Positions 47,025 to 54,446 of a DNA stretch of 64,000 bases are shown piece after piece. Origin of the DNA: Shimia sagamensis (GTDB taxonomy: Bacteria > Pseudomonadota > Alphaproteobacteria > Rhodobacterales > Rhodobacteraceae); contig NZ_FXTY01000002.1 of NCBI RefSeq assembly GCF_900182745.1, forward strand, positions 1 to 64,000, given 5' to 3'. The position numbers and the translations under genes were made by a program. The notes beneath the pieces were generated by a model. The model had not been told where the DNA came from, did not search any database, and worked only from the letters and a program-made list of their open reading frames with translations. Position 1 is the stretch's first letter. Each line of letters begins with the position of its first letter.

Positions 47025-47441
47025 TTACACCATCACAGCGCGGATTTTATCTGCCAGTTCCTTGAGCACAGCAAAGTCCGCCATGGTGCCCGGCGGGCGC
47101 AACTTCACGCCATCATGGCGCGGCAACACGTGGTAATGCAGGTGAAAAACTTCCTGTCCGCCAGCTGCTTCGTTGAACTGCTGTACTGTCACGCCGTCAG
47201 CGCCAAATGCCTGCATAACCGCATGTCCCATTTTCTGAACCGTCTTCAGACACGCGGTCAGCTGTTCCGGCGTCGCGTCCAGCATATTACGGCATTGCGT
47301 CTTGGGAATGATCAGACAATGGCCATCCGCGCGAGGCATGATGTCCATAAATACGTAGGTGTCTTCATCCTCATAGAGCTTCTCGCTCGGGATCTCGCCC
47401 CGCAGGATTTTTGCGAAAATATTGTCGGTGTCATACGCCAC
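47025..47441 (-). CDS. HIT-family hydrolase
   Basis: A 138-residue histidine-triad protein. The triad reads His-Leu-His-Tyr-His-Val-Leu-Pro-Arg (HxHxHxx), and the N-terminal Phe-Ala-Lys-Ile-Leu-Arg-Gly-Glu-Ile-Pro motif is the Hint/HinT branch, nucleoside phosphoramidases. It lies 76 bases after acuI on the same strand and 83 bases before the aminotransferase. Confidence 0.92.
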   Translation of the reverse strand: MAYDTDNIFAKILRGEIPSEKLYEDEDTYVFMDIMPRADGHCLIIPKTQCRNMLDATPEQLTACLKTVQKMGHAVMQAFGADGVTVQQFNEAAGGQEVFHLHYHVLPRHDGVKLRPPGTMADFAVLKELADKIRAVMV

Positions 47442-47517
47442 GGCGGATTAGCTCCTTTAGACATGCAACAGGCGGGCAAGTTGCCTCACCCGCCTGTTTC
47501 ACCGTGTTTTCGCTCTC

Positions 47518-48510
47518 TTAAGCGTTCACGTCAACCACAACGCGCCCCTGGACTTGGCCTTGTAGGATGTCTGCTCCCAATTGCGGCAGATCAGAAAGCG
47601 TGGCTGGTTTCACCATAGCTTCCAGCTTGTCCATCGGCAGGTCTTTGGCAATCCGCTGCCATGCGCGCAGACGGTTGTCATAGGGTTGCATCACGGAATC
47701 GATGCCCAAGAGGTTCACACCACGCAGCAGGAACGGGATCACGGTGGCTGGCAACGCAGCACCTCCAGCCAGACCTACCGCAGCAACGGAACCACCATAT
47801 TTCATCTGCCCCAGAACACGCGCCAGCATCGCGCCGCCAACCGCATCAACGCACCCTGCCCAGTTTTCGCTTTCCAGCGGGCGTTTGACCGTCTCGTTGA
47901 GCTCTTCACGCGCCACAATCTGCGTCGCGCCGAGCGATTTCAGGTAGTCCCCGCTCTCCGGCCGTCCGGTTACACCGGCCACTTCGTAGCCAAGGTTTGC
48001 CAGGATTGCGACCGCCACCGAACCCACACCACCAGCAGCACCGGTCACCAGCACAGGCCCGTTGCCGGGCTTCAATCCATGATCTTCCAACGCCATCACT
48101 GACAGCATCGACGTAAATCCAGCAGTGCCAACAGCCATTGCCTGCTGCGGTGTCAGGCCCTCAGGCAATGGCACCAGCCAATCGGCCTTTACCCGTGCCT
48201 TCTGGCCATATCCGCCCCAATGTGCTTCCCCCACACGCCAGCCAGTCAGCACAACCTTGTCGCCCGGCTTGTACCGGTCATCGTCAGACGCCTCGACCGT
48301 GCCGGCAAAATCGATGCCCGGGATATGTGGGTATTTGCGCACAAGCCCGCCGCCTTTGGCGGACAGGCACAATCCGTCTTTGTAGTTCACCGTAGAGTAT
48401 TCCACCGCCACAGTGACCTCAGCGTTGGGCAGATCGTCCAGCGTCAAATCTTTAATTGACGCGCTTGCCAGACCGTCGTTGTTTTGGTCCATCACCAGTG
48501 CTTTGAACAT
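47518..48510 (-). CDS. acuI: Acrylyl-CoA reductase (NADPH) AcuI
   Basis: A 330-residue medium-chain dehydrogenase of the YhdH/AcuI group. Tyr-Ser-x-Val-Asn-Tyr-Lys-Asp-Gly-Leu, His-Ile-Pro-Gly-Ile-Asp-Phe-Ala-Gly-Thr-Val, and Val-Thr-Gly-Ala-Ala-Gly-Gly-Val-Gly-Ser (NADPH-binding) are seen; zinc ligands are absent, as expected. It reduces acryloyl-CoA to propionyl-CoA, which removes toxic acrylate made from DMSP. It follows dmdA on the same strand, as in Ruegeria pomeroyi, with an 88-base gap that contains dispersed motif C. Confidence 0.92.
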   Translation of the reverse strand: MFKALVMDQNNDGLASASIKDLTLDDLPNAEVTVAVEYSTVNYKDGLCLSAKGGGLVRKYPHIPGIDFAGTVEASDDDRYKPGDKVVLTGWRVGEAHWGGYGQKARVKADWLVPLPEGLTPQQAMAVGTAGFTSMLSVMALEDHGLKPGNGPVLVTGAAGGVGSVAVAILANLGYEVAGVTGRPESGDYLKSLGATQIVAREELNETVKRPLESENWAGCVDAVGGAMLARVLGQMKYGGSVAAVGLAGGAALPATVIPFLLRGVNLLGIDSVMQPYDNRLRAWQRIAKDLPMDKLEAMVKPATLSDLPQLGADILQGQVQGRVVVDVNA

Positions 48511-48557
48511 CTCATCTCTCCTCTCGCGCCAGGCTGCCGCCCAGCATTCGCATTCCC

Positions 48558-48578
48558 AAAATATCCTCGCCGAAGGCT
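48558..48578 (+). repeat. Dispersed intergenic motif C, copy 2 (dmdA-acuI gap)
   Basis: AAAATATCCTCGCCGAAGGC; differs from the copy at 20142 at one base. Both copies are in short gaps between genes of one pathway. Confidence 0.65.
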
Positions 48579-48598
48579 ACCGCCCTCAACCGCATTCG

Positions 48599-49702
48599 CT
48601 ATTGCCAAAAGGCTTCATAGACCGTGGCAGGCCGCACGCCTTCAGGCGTCACCACATCCAGCTCTGACCCCGATTTCCAATGTGTCATCCGCACCATGCC
48701 TATCGCCACATTGGTGTTGAAATCCGGTGACCAGGCTGCGCTACTGATGTTGCCCACATGGTCTTCGCCATCCATAATCGGCCACAGCTGGTCGCAGGGC
48801 GGCACTGTGCCGCCGTGAATTTCTACAGGGCGAATCTGCCGTACAGGTCCTTCTTGAGCGACGCGCAAAAGTGCATCCCGACCAACGCAGCCTATGGCCG
48901 TGTTCGTATTGCAAAACCGGCCCAGTCCGCACTCGTGAGGCGTGTTGTCGTCAGTCATGTCATTGCCATAGCTCAACAACCCTCCCTCGATGCGCTCGAT
49001 CAGGTTTGGACAGCCTGCGTGAACATCCAAATCTTTGCCTGCCTCCATCAGCACGTTCCAAAGCGGCATGCCGAGGTCGCCGCCCTCCACATAGATTTCG
49101 AACCCGCCTTGCTTGGAGTATCCAGACCGCGCCACAACAAGACTACGTCCCTGAAATTCAAACCAACCAAATCGGAAAAACCGGATATCGCGTACTTGCT
49201 CGCCAAACACGCGTACCATCAACTCATCAGATTTCGGGCCCTGCACCGCCAAAGGGCTCACATCAGGTTCATCCACCAACACATCCAGTCGATAGCCGTA
49301 GGCAATGCCCTTGACCCACAACAGCAAATCACTGTCAGCGATCGAAATCCACCACCGGTCTTCGGCCAATTTCACCGCAACCGGATCGTTCAACATACCG
49401 CCCGTTTCATCGACAATGGGCACGTAGTAACACTGTCCTGGTAACATACCGCGCAGGTCTCGAGGCGTGAGCATCTGCATCAGCTTGCTGGCATCCGGCC
49501 CGCGCACCTCAACCTGACGCTCCACGGACACATCCCAGATCTGCACTGCCCTTTTTAGGTGATGGTAGTCCTCTTCGACGGACCGAAACACTGTTGGCAA
49601 AAGCATTCGGTTATAAACCGTGTAACCTTTTACGCCTGCGGCTTCGACGCCGGCTGAAAACGGAGTTCGCCGAACCCGCCGCGAGGTAGAAATTACAGCC
49701 AT
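48599..49702 (-). CDS. dmdA: Dimethylsulfoniopropionate demethylase DmdA
   Basis: A 367-residue member of the GcvT fold. DmdA moves a methyl group from DMSP to tetrahydrofolate, giving methylmercaptopropionate. N-terminal Arg-Thr-Pro-Phe-Ser-x-Gly-Val-Glu, Lys-Gly-Tyr-Thr-Val-Tyr-Asn, Val-Trp/Ile-Trp-Asp-Val, Met-Leu-Thr-Pro-Arg-Asp, Cys-Tyr-Tyr-Val-Pro, Leu-Asn-Asp-Pro-Val-Ala, and the Gly-Cys-Pro-Asn-x-Ile-Glu-Arg-Ile-Glu motif fit DmdA rather than aminomethyltransferase. The acuI gene downstream supports this strongly. It overlaps the DinB-like gene by 10 bases, so it is translationally linked to that unusual neighbour. Confidence 0.93.
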   Translation of the reverse strand: MAVISTSRRVRRTPFSAGVEAAGVKGYTVYNRMLLPTVFRSVEEDYHHLKRAVQIWDVSVERQVEVRGPDASKLMQMLTPRDLRGMLPGQCYYVPIVDETGGMLNDPVAVKLAEDRWWISIADSDLLLWVKGIAYGYRLDVLVDEPDVSPLAVQGPKSDELMVRVFGEQVRDIRFFRFGWFEFQGRSLVVARSGYSKQGGFEIYVEGGDLGMPLWNVLMEAGKDLDVHAGCPNLIERIEGGLLSYGNDMTDDNTPHECGLGRFCNTNTAIGCVGRDALLRVAQEGPVRQIRPVEIHGGTVPPCDQLWPIMDGEDHVGNISSAAWSPDFNTNVAIGMVRMTHWKSGSELDVVTPEGVRPATVYEAFWQ

Positions 49703-50214
49703 GATGTCTCCTCCGGCATCAATACCAAATCCGTATTGTCCGTTTTACGTCCAAACCCGGTCAGCATGGCATGCACCTGCCCGCGATGATGGGTCTGGTG
49801 ATTGAACAAACCCACGACACATTGCGCCATCGGTTTCCGCATATCTTTGTCCAGCATCTGTGCATGCCAGCTCAGATATCCACTTAAGCTCCCAACTGTA
49901 ATGCTTTCTGCCCACTGCACAATCCGATGATCCATGCGCTGGCGCTCCTGCGACCAAATCGCAAAGGTTGCGCACAGTTCACTGTGCTCCTTCGCTGGTT
50001 TGGACGGCCCATCCCCGCCGTCCAAACGACTCATCCAAAGGAAATCCCCCCAAAGGATGTGGTTGATCGTCGCCATAACCGAGCCAAAGAACGCACCACG
50101 ATCGGCCCGCAACTCCGCCTCGGTCAAGGTTTCACACGCCCCATGCATCTGCCTGTTCTGCCAGGCATTATACCGCGCCATCATCTGACAATACTCGGGC
50201 GTGATCATCGACAT
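49693..50214 (-). CDS. DinB-family protein
   Basis: A 173-residue four-helix protein of the DinB/YfiT group. A putative metal triad is visible: His in Thr-Ile-Asn-His-Ile-Leu-Trp, and two in Asn-His-Gln-Thr-His-His-Arg-Gly-Gln-Val-His. Members include damage-inducible proteins and thiol-dependent transferases such as bacillithiol or mycothiol S-transferases. The 10-base overlap with dmdA suggests a role in DMSP metabolism, perhaps handling methanethiol or acrylate. That is inference. Confidence 0.8.
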   Translation of the reverse strand: MSMITPEYCQMMARYNAWQNRQMHGACETLTEAELRADRGAFFGSVMATINHILWGDFLWMSRLDGGDGPSKPAKEHSELCATFAIWSQERQRMDHRIVQWAESITVGSLSGYLSWHAQMLDKDMRKPMAQCVVGLFNHQTHHRGQVHAMLTGFGRKTDNTDLVLMPEETSWL

Positions 50215-50220
50215 GGCCGC

Positions 50221-50913
50221 TTACCGTGGCCCGTGCCAGTCGATCTGACAAATTTCAGCGGAGCGTCCGTCAAAATCCCACACCCGGCCAAAGGCCCGCA
50301 CACGACCCTTGGAGGCCGTCGCCACTGTGATGTCCGGCCCCATCCAGTATTTGGTGTTTTTGATCACGATCTCTTCGTCTTTGTCCTTGCCCTCGACTGG
50401 ATAAACCACACCTTCAATCTTGCGACCCACGGTAATGTGACGGGTTTTGCCGTCCTCGGAGGTTTCATACCCCACCGGCTGACGCTCCACGCCAATGATC
50501 TCGCCCACCAAAACCTTGAACAGACCTGTGGTGCCTTTTGCCTTGCCGCTGAAGATATCGATCAGTGCATTATAGGCCTCAGGGCTGGCGCGATCATCAA
50601 TGAACAGCGCCACTTTCCAGTTGCCGCGGCTCATCATGCCCGGAATTTCGATCAGCAGGCCAATGTTCAGACCGGACAGGTCGACGTCGCCATACTGACC
50701 TTCATCAATGCGCACGCCTCCCCATGTCTGACAGTGGCCTTCGGTTGGCGGATGCAGGCCGAGGCTGACCACACAGGGGCAGAACACTGTACAGTTACAG
50801 TTGAGGATCAACTCGCCTTTGATGGTCCAAGGAATGGTGCCCAACCCTGATTTTGCCGCCTCCGGGTGGCGATTGTCGATCTTGGCCGGTGCCGCGATGT
50901 TGTCCGATGCCAT
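50221..50913 (-). CDS. DUF1326-domain protein
   Basis: A 230-residue soluble protein. The Asn-Cys-Asn-Cys motif after Glu-Leu-Ile-Leu (Cys-Asn-Cys-x-x-Phe-Cys-Pro-Cys) and Trp-Gly-Gly-Val-Arg-Ile are DUF1326 marks; the clustered cysteines suggest a metal or redox role. The family often sits beside DUF2182, as here (24 bases apart). Its biochemical function is unknown. DinB follows after six bases. Confidence 0.85.
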   Translation of the reverse strand: MASDNIAAPAKIDNRHPEAAKSGLGTIPWTIKGELILNCNCTVFCPCVVSLGLHPPTEGHCQTWGGVRIDEGQYGDVDLSGLNIGLLIEIPGMMSRGNWKVALFIDDRASPEAYNALIDIFSGKAKGTTGLFKVLVGEIIGVERQPVGYETSEDGKTRHITVGRKIEGVVYPVEGKDKDEEIVIKNTKYWMGPDITVATASKGRVRAFGRVWDFDGRSAEICQIDWHGPR

Positions 50914-50937
50914 GGTGTGTTCCTCCTTAAGTGTTCG

Positions 50938-51708
50938 TCACAGGGCATACGCCGCCATAAAGGCCGCACTACACAACAGCACGAGCCCCAGCGGTTTTGT
51001 CACCCAACGCCCGATATCGGGCAGTTTCTCAAAAATCATGATCAGCGTGGCCAGCCCCATAAAGGCGATGTTCATCACGCCGCCCACAAAAGCCAAAAGC
51101 ATCAACGCCCAGCAGCAGCCCAGACAGGTCAGCCCGAGACGCAACCCGTTTCTCCACGGCCCTTCGTCCCAATGCTGCATAAAAAACGTCATCGGCATGC
51201 GGCACTTGGACAGGCAGGCCTCTTTCATCGGGGAGAACTGATACAGCCCCGCCACCACCAAAAGAAACGCAGAGAAAAAGCCGGAGCGGCTGTCACCCAA
51301 GGCGCCCAGTAGCCCCACTTGAAACAACACCATCTGAAGCGCTGCGGCCAGTATGGAAAACCCGATCCACACCGCGAGGTAGCCGCTGACCAGCGCGGAA
51401 AACTTCGCGCCCGGCGCCTGTCGCGCCAGATCATCATAGGTGGCAAAGGCGGGCAAGGCCGTGGGCGCCATCATTGCCGCGCTCATCACAACCCACATCA
51501 AAAGCACGCGCGCAAAGCCACTCGCGTCTGGTGTGATGGTGCACAGCGAAACCCAAAAGTCCGCGCCGTAGATCGCATTCAGCTCCCGCATCTCCGCCGG
51601 AATGGCCATCAAAAACAGAATGGTCCATGCAGCCAAGATGCCACAAAACAGCGCCAGCCAATGGAACCCCGACATAGAACGAATGCGATCGGCGATCATC
51701 GTCGACAT
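50938..51708 (-). CDS. DUF2182-domain integral membrane protein
   Basis: A 256-residue membrane protein with about seven hydrophobic segments. The family motifs are Met-Trp-Val-Val-Met-Ser-Ala-Ala-Met-Met-Ala-Pro, Tyr-Gln-Phe-Ser-Pro-Met-Lys-x-x-Cys-Leu-x-x-Cys, and Gly-Leu-Thr-Cys-Leu-Gly-Cys-Cys-Trp. The conserved Met and Cys residues suggest copper or another soft metal. It is the first gene of the run to acuI. Met 51708 was chosen; an alternative is Met 51699. It is divergent from the GntR-type gene across 81 bases filled by operator-like repeats. Confidence 0.85.
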   Translation of the reverse strand: MSTMIADRIRSMSGFHWLALFCGILAAWTILFLMAIPAEMRELNAIYGADFWVSLCTITPDASGFARVLLMWVVMSAAMMAPTALPAFATYDDLARQAPGAKFSALVSGYLAVWIGFSILAAALQMVLFQVGLLGALGDSRSGFFSAFLLVVAGLYQFSPMKEACLSKCRMPMTFFMQHWDEGPWRNGLRLGLTCLGCCWALMLLAFVGGVMNIAFMGLATLIMIFEKLPDIGRWVTKPLGLVLLCSAAFMAAYAL

Positions 51709-51743
51709 TCCTCCTCTTGCCACGACTCACAACTTGCTGTCTA

Positions 51744-51791
51744 AAATGTCAGACAATTAAACGCGCAGCAAACACTAAATGTCAGACAATT
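51744..51791. promoter_or_regulatory. Paired GntR/FadR-type operator repeats
   Basis: AAATGTCAGACAATT occurs at 51744-51758 and again at 51777-51791, exactly 33 bases (about three helical turns) apart. Each copy holds the inverted repeat TGTC-A-GACA, which is the TnGTCnnACnA-like pattern seen in FadR-subfamily operators. The second copy covers the TTG start codon of the regulator gene. This arrangement predicts autorepression and control of the divergent DUF2182-to-acuI run. Confidence 0.75.
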
Positions 51792-52518
51792 GAAAATAGA
51801 CCCCAAAAACAAAGCCGACCTTTCGGCGCAAATCGCCAAAGCCATCCGCGATGCGATCATTTCCGGTGACATGAACGTCGACGAACGCCTGCCATCTGAA
51901 TCGGAGTTGGCAGATCAATTTGAGGTGTCGCGTTCCACAGTACGCGAGGCGCTCAAGCGTTTGGCGGCACAAAACTTGATCCGCACCCAACGCGGCGCAA
52001 CTGGCGGCGCCTTTGTGCGGCGCCTGTCGTATGACGAGGCCTACGCGCAACATATCACCACCAGCACGCTCTTGCTGTCGATGAATGCGGTGGACTTTGA
52101 AACTGCCTGTGAAGCCCGCTTTGCTTTGGAACGCGCCTGTGCACCCTTGTCGTCCGCCCGGCGGACCCCAGATCATCTCGCCACCATGCGGGCTGAAATT
52201 CACCGCCAAGCCCAGCCAGGTCTCTCGGACGAGCGCTTCTGTGACAGTGACGTGGCCTTCCACCGTGCATTGGTTGATGGCGCAGGCAATCCGGTGCTGT
52301 CTTATCAGCTCGCAGGCGCCGTGGAGGCCATGCAGCCCCTGATGAACATGATCACCTTCACGCAGCGCAACCGCGACGTGATCATCGGCCTGCACACCCG
52401 CATTGCTGACGCGCTGGAAATGCAAAACAGCGCCGATGCGGACACTGCCTTGGCGGAGCTAACAGCCTACACGCTCACATTGGGCGAAGAGGCCATGGAG
52501 GCCCGCGCACGGCGATAA
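51790..52518 (+). CDS. FadR/GntR-family transcriptional regulator
   Basis: A 242-residue regulator with an N-terminal GntR winged helix (Leu-Pro-Ser-Glu-Ser-Glu-Leu-Ala-x-x-Phe-x-Val-Ser-Arg-Ser-Thr-Val-Arg-Glu-Ala-Leu) and a C-terminal FCD domain with Asp-Val-Ala-Phe-His and Leu-His-Thr-Arg-Ile, candidate metal and effector ligands. TTG at 51790 is the only possible start in this frame before an upstream stop, and there is no ribosome site ahead of it. A GntR gene next to dmdA is known in Ruegeria pomeroyi; here three genes lie between. Its ligand may be acrylate or a DMSP product; unproven. Confidence 0.88.
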   Translation: MKIDPKNKADLSAQIAKAIRDAIISGDMNVDERLPSESELADQFEVSRSTVREALKRLAAQNLIRTQRGATGGAFVRRLSYDEAYAQHITTSTLLLSMNAVDFETACEARFALERACAPLSSARRTPDHLATMRAEIHRQAQPGLSDERFCDSDVAFHRALVDGAGNPVLSYQLAGAVEAMQPLMNMITFTQRNRDVIIGLHTRIADALEMQNSADADTALAELTAYTLTLGEEAMEARARR

Positions 52519-52604
52519 AAGCCAACAATCGCCTTGCACCTCCTGCGCAATCTGCGTTTTCTCCGCGCAAACCGGCCTTAAGAGCCGTGCAACAGGAGAC
52601 TCAC

Positions 52605-53258
52605 ATGCGCCCCACTGATCATCTGCGCACCCTTGCGGGTGACGACTGGATTGCTGCGACCACGCATCCGTTTTGCACCGAGCTGGCGGAGGGCACCCTG
52701 CCGTTAAGCAAAATGCGTTGGTATCTGGCGCAAGATTACCAATTTGTCGGCAACTTCGTGCGTCTGCTCGCAAGCGCCATCGCGCACGCGCCGACATTGG
52801 CCGACTCAGTCCCAGCAGCACAGTTCCTCGCTTTGGTCACCGGCCCGGAAAACACCTACTTCCTGCGCTCCTTTGAGGCGCTCGACATGAGTGCGGCAGA
52901 GCAAAACGCGCCACCTGCCCCGCCCACCGAAGGGTTCAACGCCCTTATGGCTGAAGCCGCCGCCTCCGGTCGCTATGAATTGATGCTGGCAGTGCTGGTT
53001 GTCGCGGAATGGGTCTATCTGAGCTGGGCCACCCCCGTGAACCCACCCAAAGACGACCTGCCGTTCTATTTTGCCGAATGGATCACCCTGCACGCGGGGG
53101 ACGGCTTTGAAGGCGTGGTTGCGTATCTGCGCGGTCAGCTGGATGCTGTTTGGCCAACTTTAAGGGCAGATGCCCAAGGCGAGGTTGAGGCTCTCTTCTT
53201 GCGAGCCGTGAAGTTGGAACGTGATTTCTGGGACGCTTCATACGCAGATCATGCCTAA
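52605..53258 (+). CDS. TenA-family protein (TenA_E-like)
   Basis: A 217-residue all-helical protein of the TenA/PqqC superfamily. Pro-Phe-Cys-Thr-Glu-Leu, Met-Arg-Trp-Tyr-Leu-Ala-Gln-Asp-Tyr, and Tyr-Phe-Ala-Glu-Trp-Ile match. Thiaminase II enzymes use a cysteine in a Cys-Tyr-Trp motif; here that site reads Ala-Glu-Trp (Val-Val-Ala-Glu-Trp-Val-Tyr), so this is the glutamate (TenA_E) class, whose members salvage thiamine precursors or have other roles. CAGGAGAC precedes ATG 52605. It is 87 bases after the GntR gene. Confidence 0.8.
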   Translation: MRPTDHLRTLAGDDWIAATTHPFCTELAEGTLPLSKMRWYLAQDYQFVGNFVRLLASAIAHAPTLADSVPAAQFLALVTGPENTYFLRSFEALDMSAAEQNAPPAPPTEGFNALMAEAAASGRYELMLAVLVVAEWVYLSWATPVNPPKDDLPFYFAEWITLHAGDGFEGVVAYLRGQLDAVWPTLRADAQGEVEALFLRAVKLERDFWDASYADHA

Positions 53259-53387
53259 CGAGGATTAACGGTTTTTCGGCGCAACGCGCGGTCTGATAAT
53301 CTGTTTCGGACCGCCACACACCGCACCGCTGCAAAACAGCCGTGATACAGACGTGTTACCGACGCGCCAAAATTTGATTAACGCCGC

Positions 53388-53416
53388 TTGCACCTCCCCC
53401 GCAACAAGCTTATCTA
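53388..53416 (+). promoter_or_regulatory. ssrA promoter (-35/-10)
   Basis: TTGCAC, a 17-base spacer, then TATCTA just ahead of the tmRNA gene. The fit is good for a housekeeping sigma factor. Confidence 0.6.
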
Positions 53417-53424
53417 TAGTGTGT

Positions 53425-53745
53425 TCCTTCGGGGACTATGGACATAAACGCGCTTGCAATAAACGGATCGGACCCGGGGGCGGTACCCGGCGTCTCCACC
53501 AAACATCCTTCATTTGGGGATCATGGGGACGAAACAGGATCGACGGACGTCTAAAGAAGTTAGCTTTGTTTCGGCTGTCTGCCACCGTTATCGGCGAAAA
53601 CTGTACAATTGCAAATGACAATCGTGCTCCGGCAATGGCAGTTGCAGCGTAAGCTGTAAATGTCGCCGAAACTAACTCCTTGGGTTTAGCGACCTAAGGC
53701 GGGGTCCGCAGGAACCTGGCAACAGAATCCTGCACTTTCCACTCC
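53425..53745 (+). ncRNA. ssrA: Two-piece (circularly permuted) tmRNA
   Basis: The upstream piece ends in a T-arm-like GGGGGCGGTACCCGG and CGTCTCCACCA (CCA at 53499-53501), the aminoacyl acceptor end. A loop of about 23 bases, removed on maturation, follows. The downstream piece starts GGGGACGAAACAGGATCGAC at 53525, the 5' acceptor strand that pairs with TCTCC. The tag frame at 53611-53652 encodes ANDNRAPAMAVAA and ends TAA. This permuted order is the alphaproteobacterial form. It rescues stalled ribosomes and marks the nascent protein for ClpXP. Outer limits are approximate (within 10-20 bases). Confidence 0.93.
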
Positions 53746-53964
53746 CATTTCCTAAATTAACCGAGTCGCGCAGATGTCGCTGAAGGTGTTAATTTTTCTG
53801 CGAAAAGTGGTTAATTTGAGACTCGGCATTAATACTTCAGGTCCAAAATTGCTTTATTTGTTAAAAATCCCAATTTCGCCACGATTTGACCTTTTTTTTT
53901 AACCTTTCACTTACTCTTTGGACCGTAGCGTCTGCTTTGGGGATACAACTGGAAGGCACTCAAA

Positions 53965-54396
53965 ATGTCTGTAGATAAACAACAAGTAATCGAAGATTGG
54001 TTCCGGCGTGTTTGGGTAGAAGCCGATATGGATGCGATTGACGAGATGTTCCGTCAAGACAGTAAGGCTGAAGGTGTATTGCCTGGCTTTGATGTTGGAC
54101 CGGACGATTTCCGTGAAATGGCAAGCATGTACTTGGCCTTGGTCGAAGATCCAATTGTCTGCGTCGAGAAGGTGATGGTTGACGGGGATTGGGCCGCTGC
54201 ACTCTGGACCATGAGCATTCTTAATCCGGTCAGTGGTGAACGCATCACAGGTTTTGGTCAGCTTTTTGTCCGTTTCGAAGGATCAATCATGGTTGAAGCC
54301 TATAACAACTTTGATTTGGTTGCATTTTTTGAAAAAATGGGCTTCTTGCCGGAGCAGACCATGGCCATGTGTCTGACTGGGCAAAAGGTCGCCTAA
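53965..54396 (+). CDS. SnoaL-like/NTF2-family protein
   Basis: A 143-residue cone-shaped fold protein. Ile-Glu-Asp-Trp-Phe-Arg-Arg-Val-Trp, an Asp-Ala-Ile-Asp-Glu-Met-Phe strand-helix and Phe-Glu-Gly-Ser-Ile-Met-Val-Glu-Ala-Tyr-Asn-Asn-Phe-Asp fit SnoaL-like ester-cyclase relatives. The catalytic set of polyketide cyclases is not obvious; the ligand is unknown. A 220-base AT-rich leader after ssrA has no gene. Confidence 0.75.
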   Translation: MSVDKQQVIEDWFRRVWVEADMDAIDEMFRQDSKAEGVLPGFDVGPDDFREMASMYLALVEDPIVCVEKVMVDGDWAAALWTMSILNPVSGERITGFGQLFVRFEGSIMVEAYNNFDLVAFFEKMGFLPEQTMAMCLTGQKVA

Positions 54397-54446
54397 ACCG
54401 CGTAAAACACCTTGCATCCGGGGCGTCGTGCGCTAGCCATTGAGCT

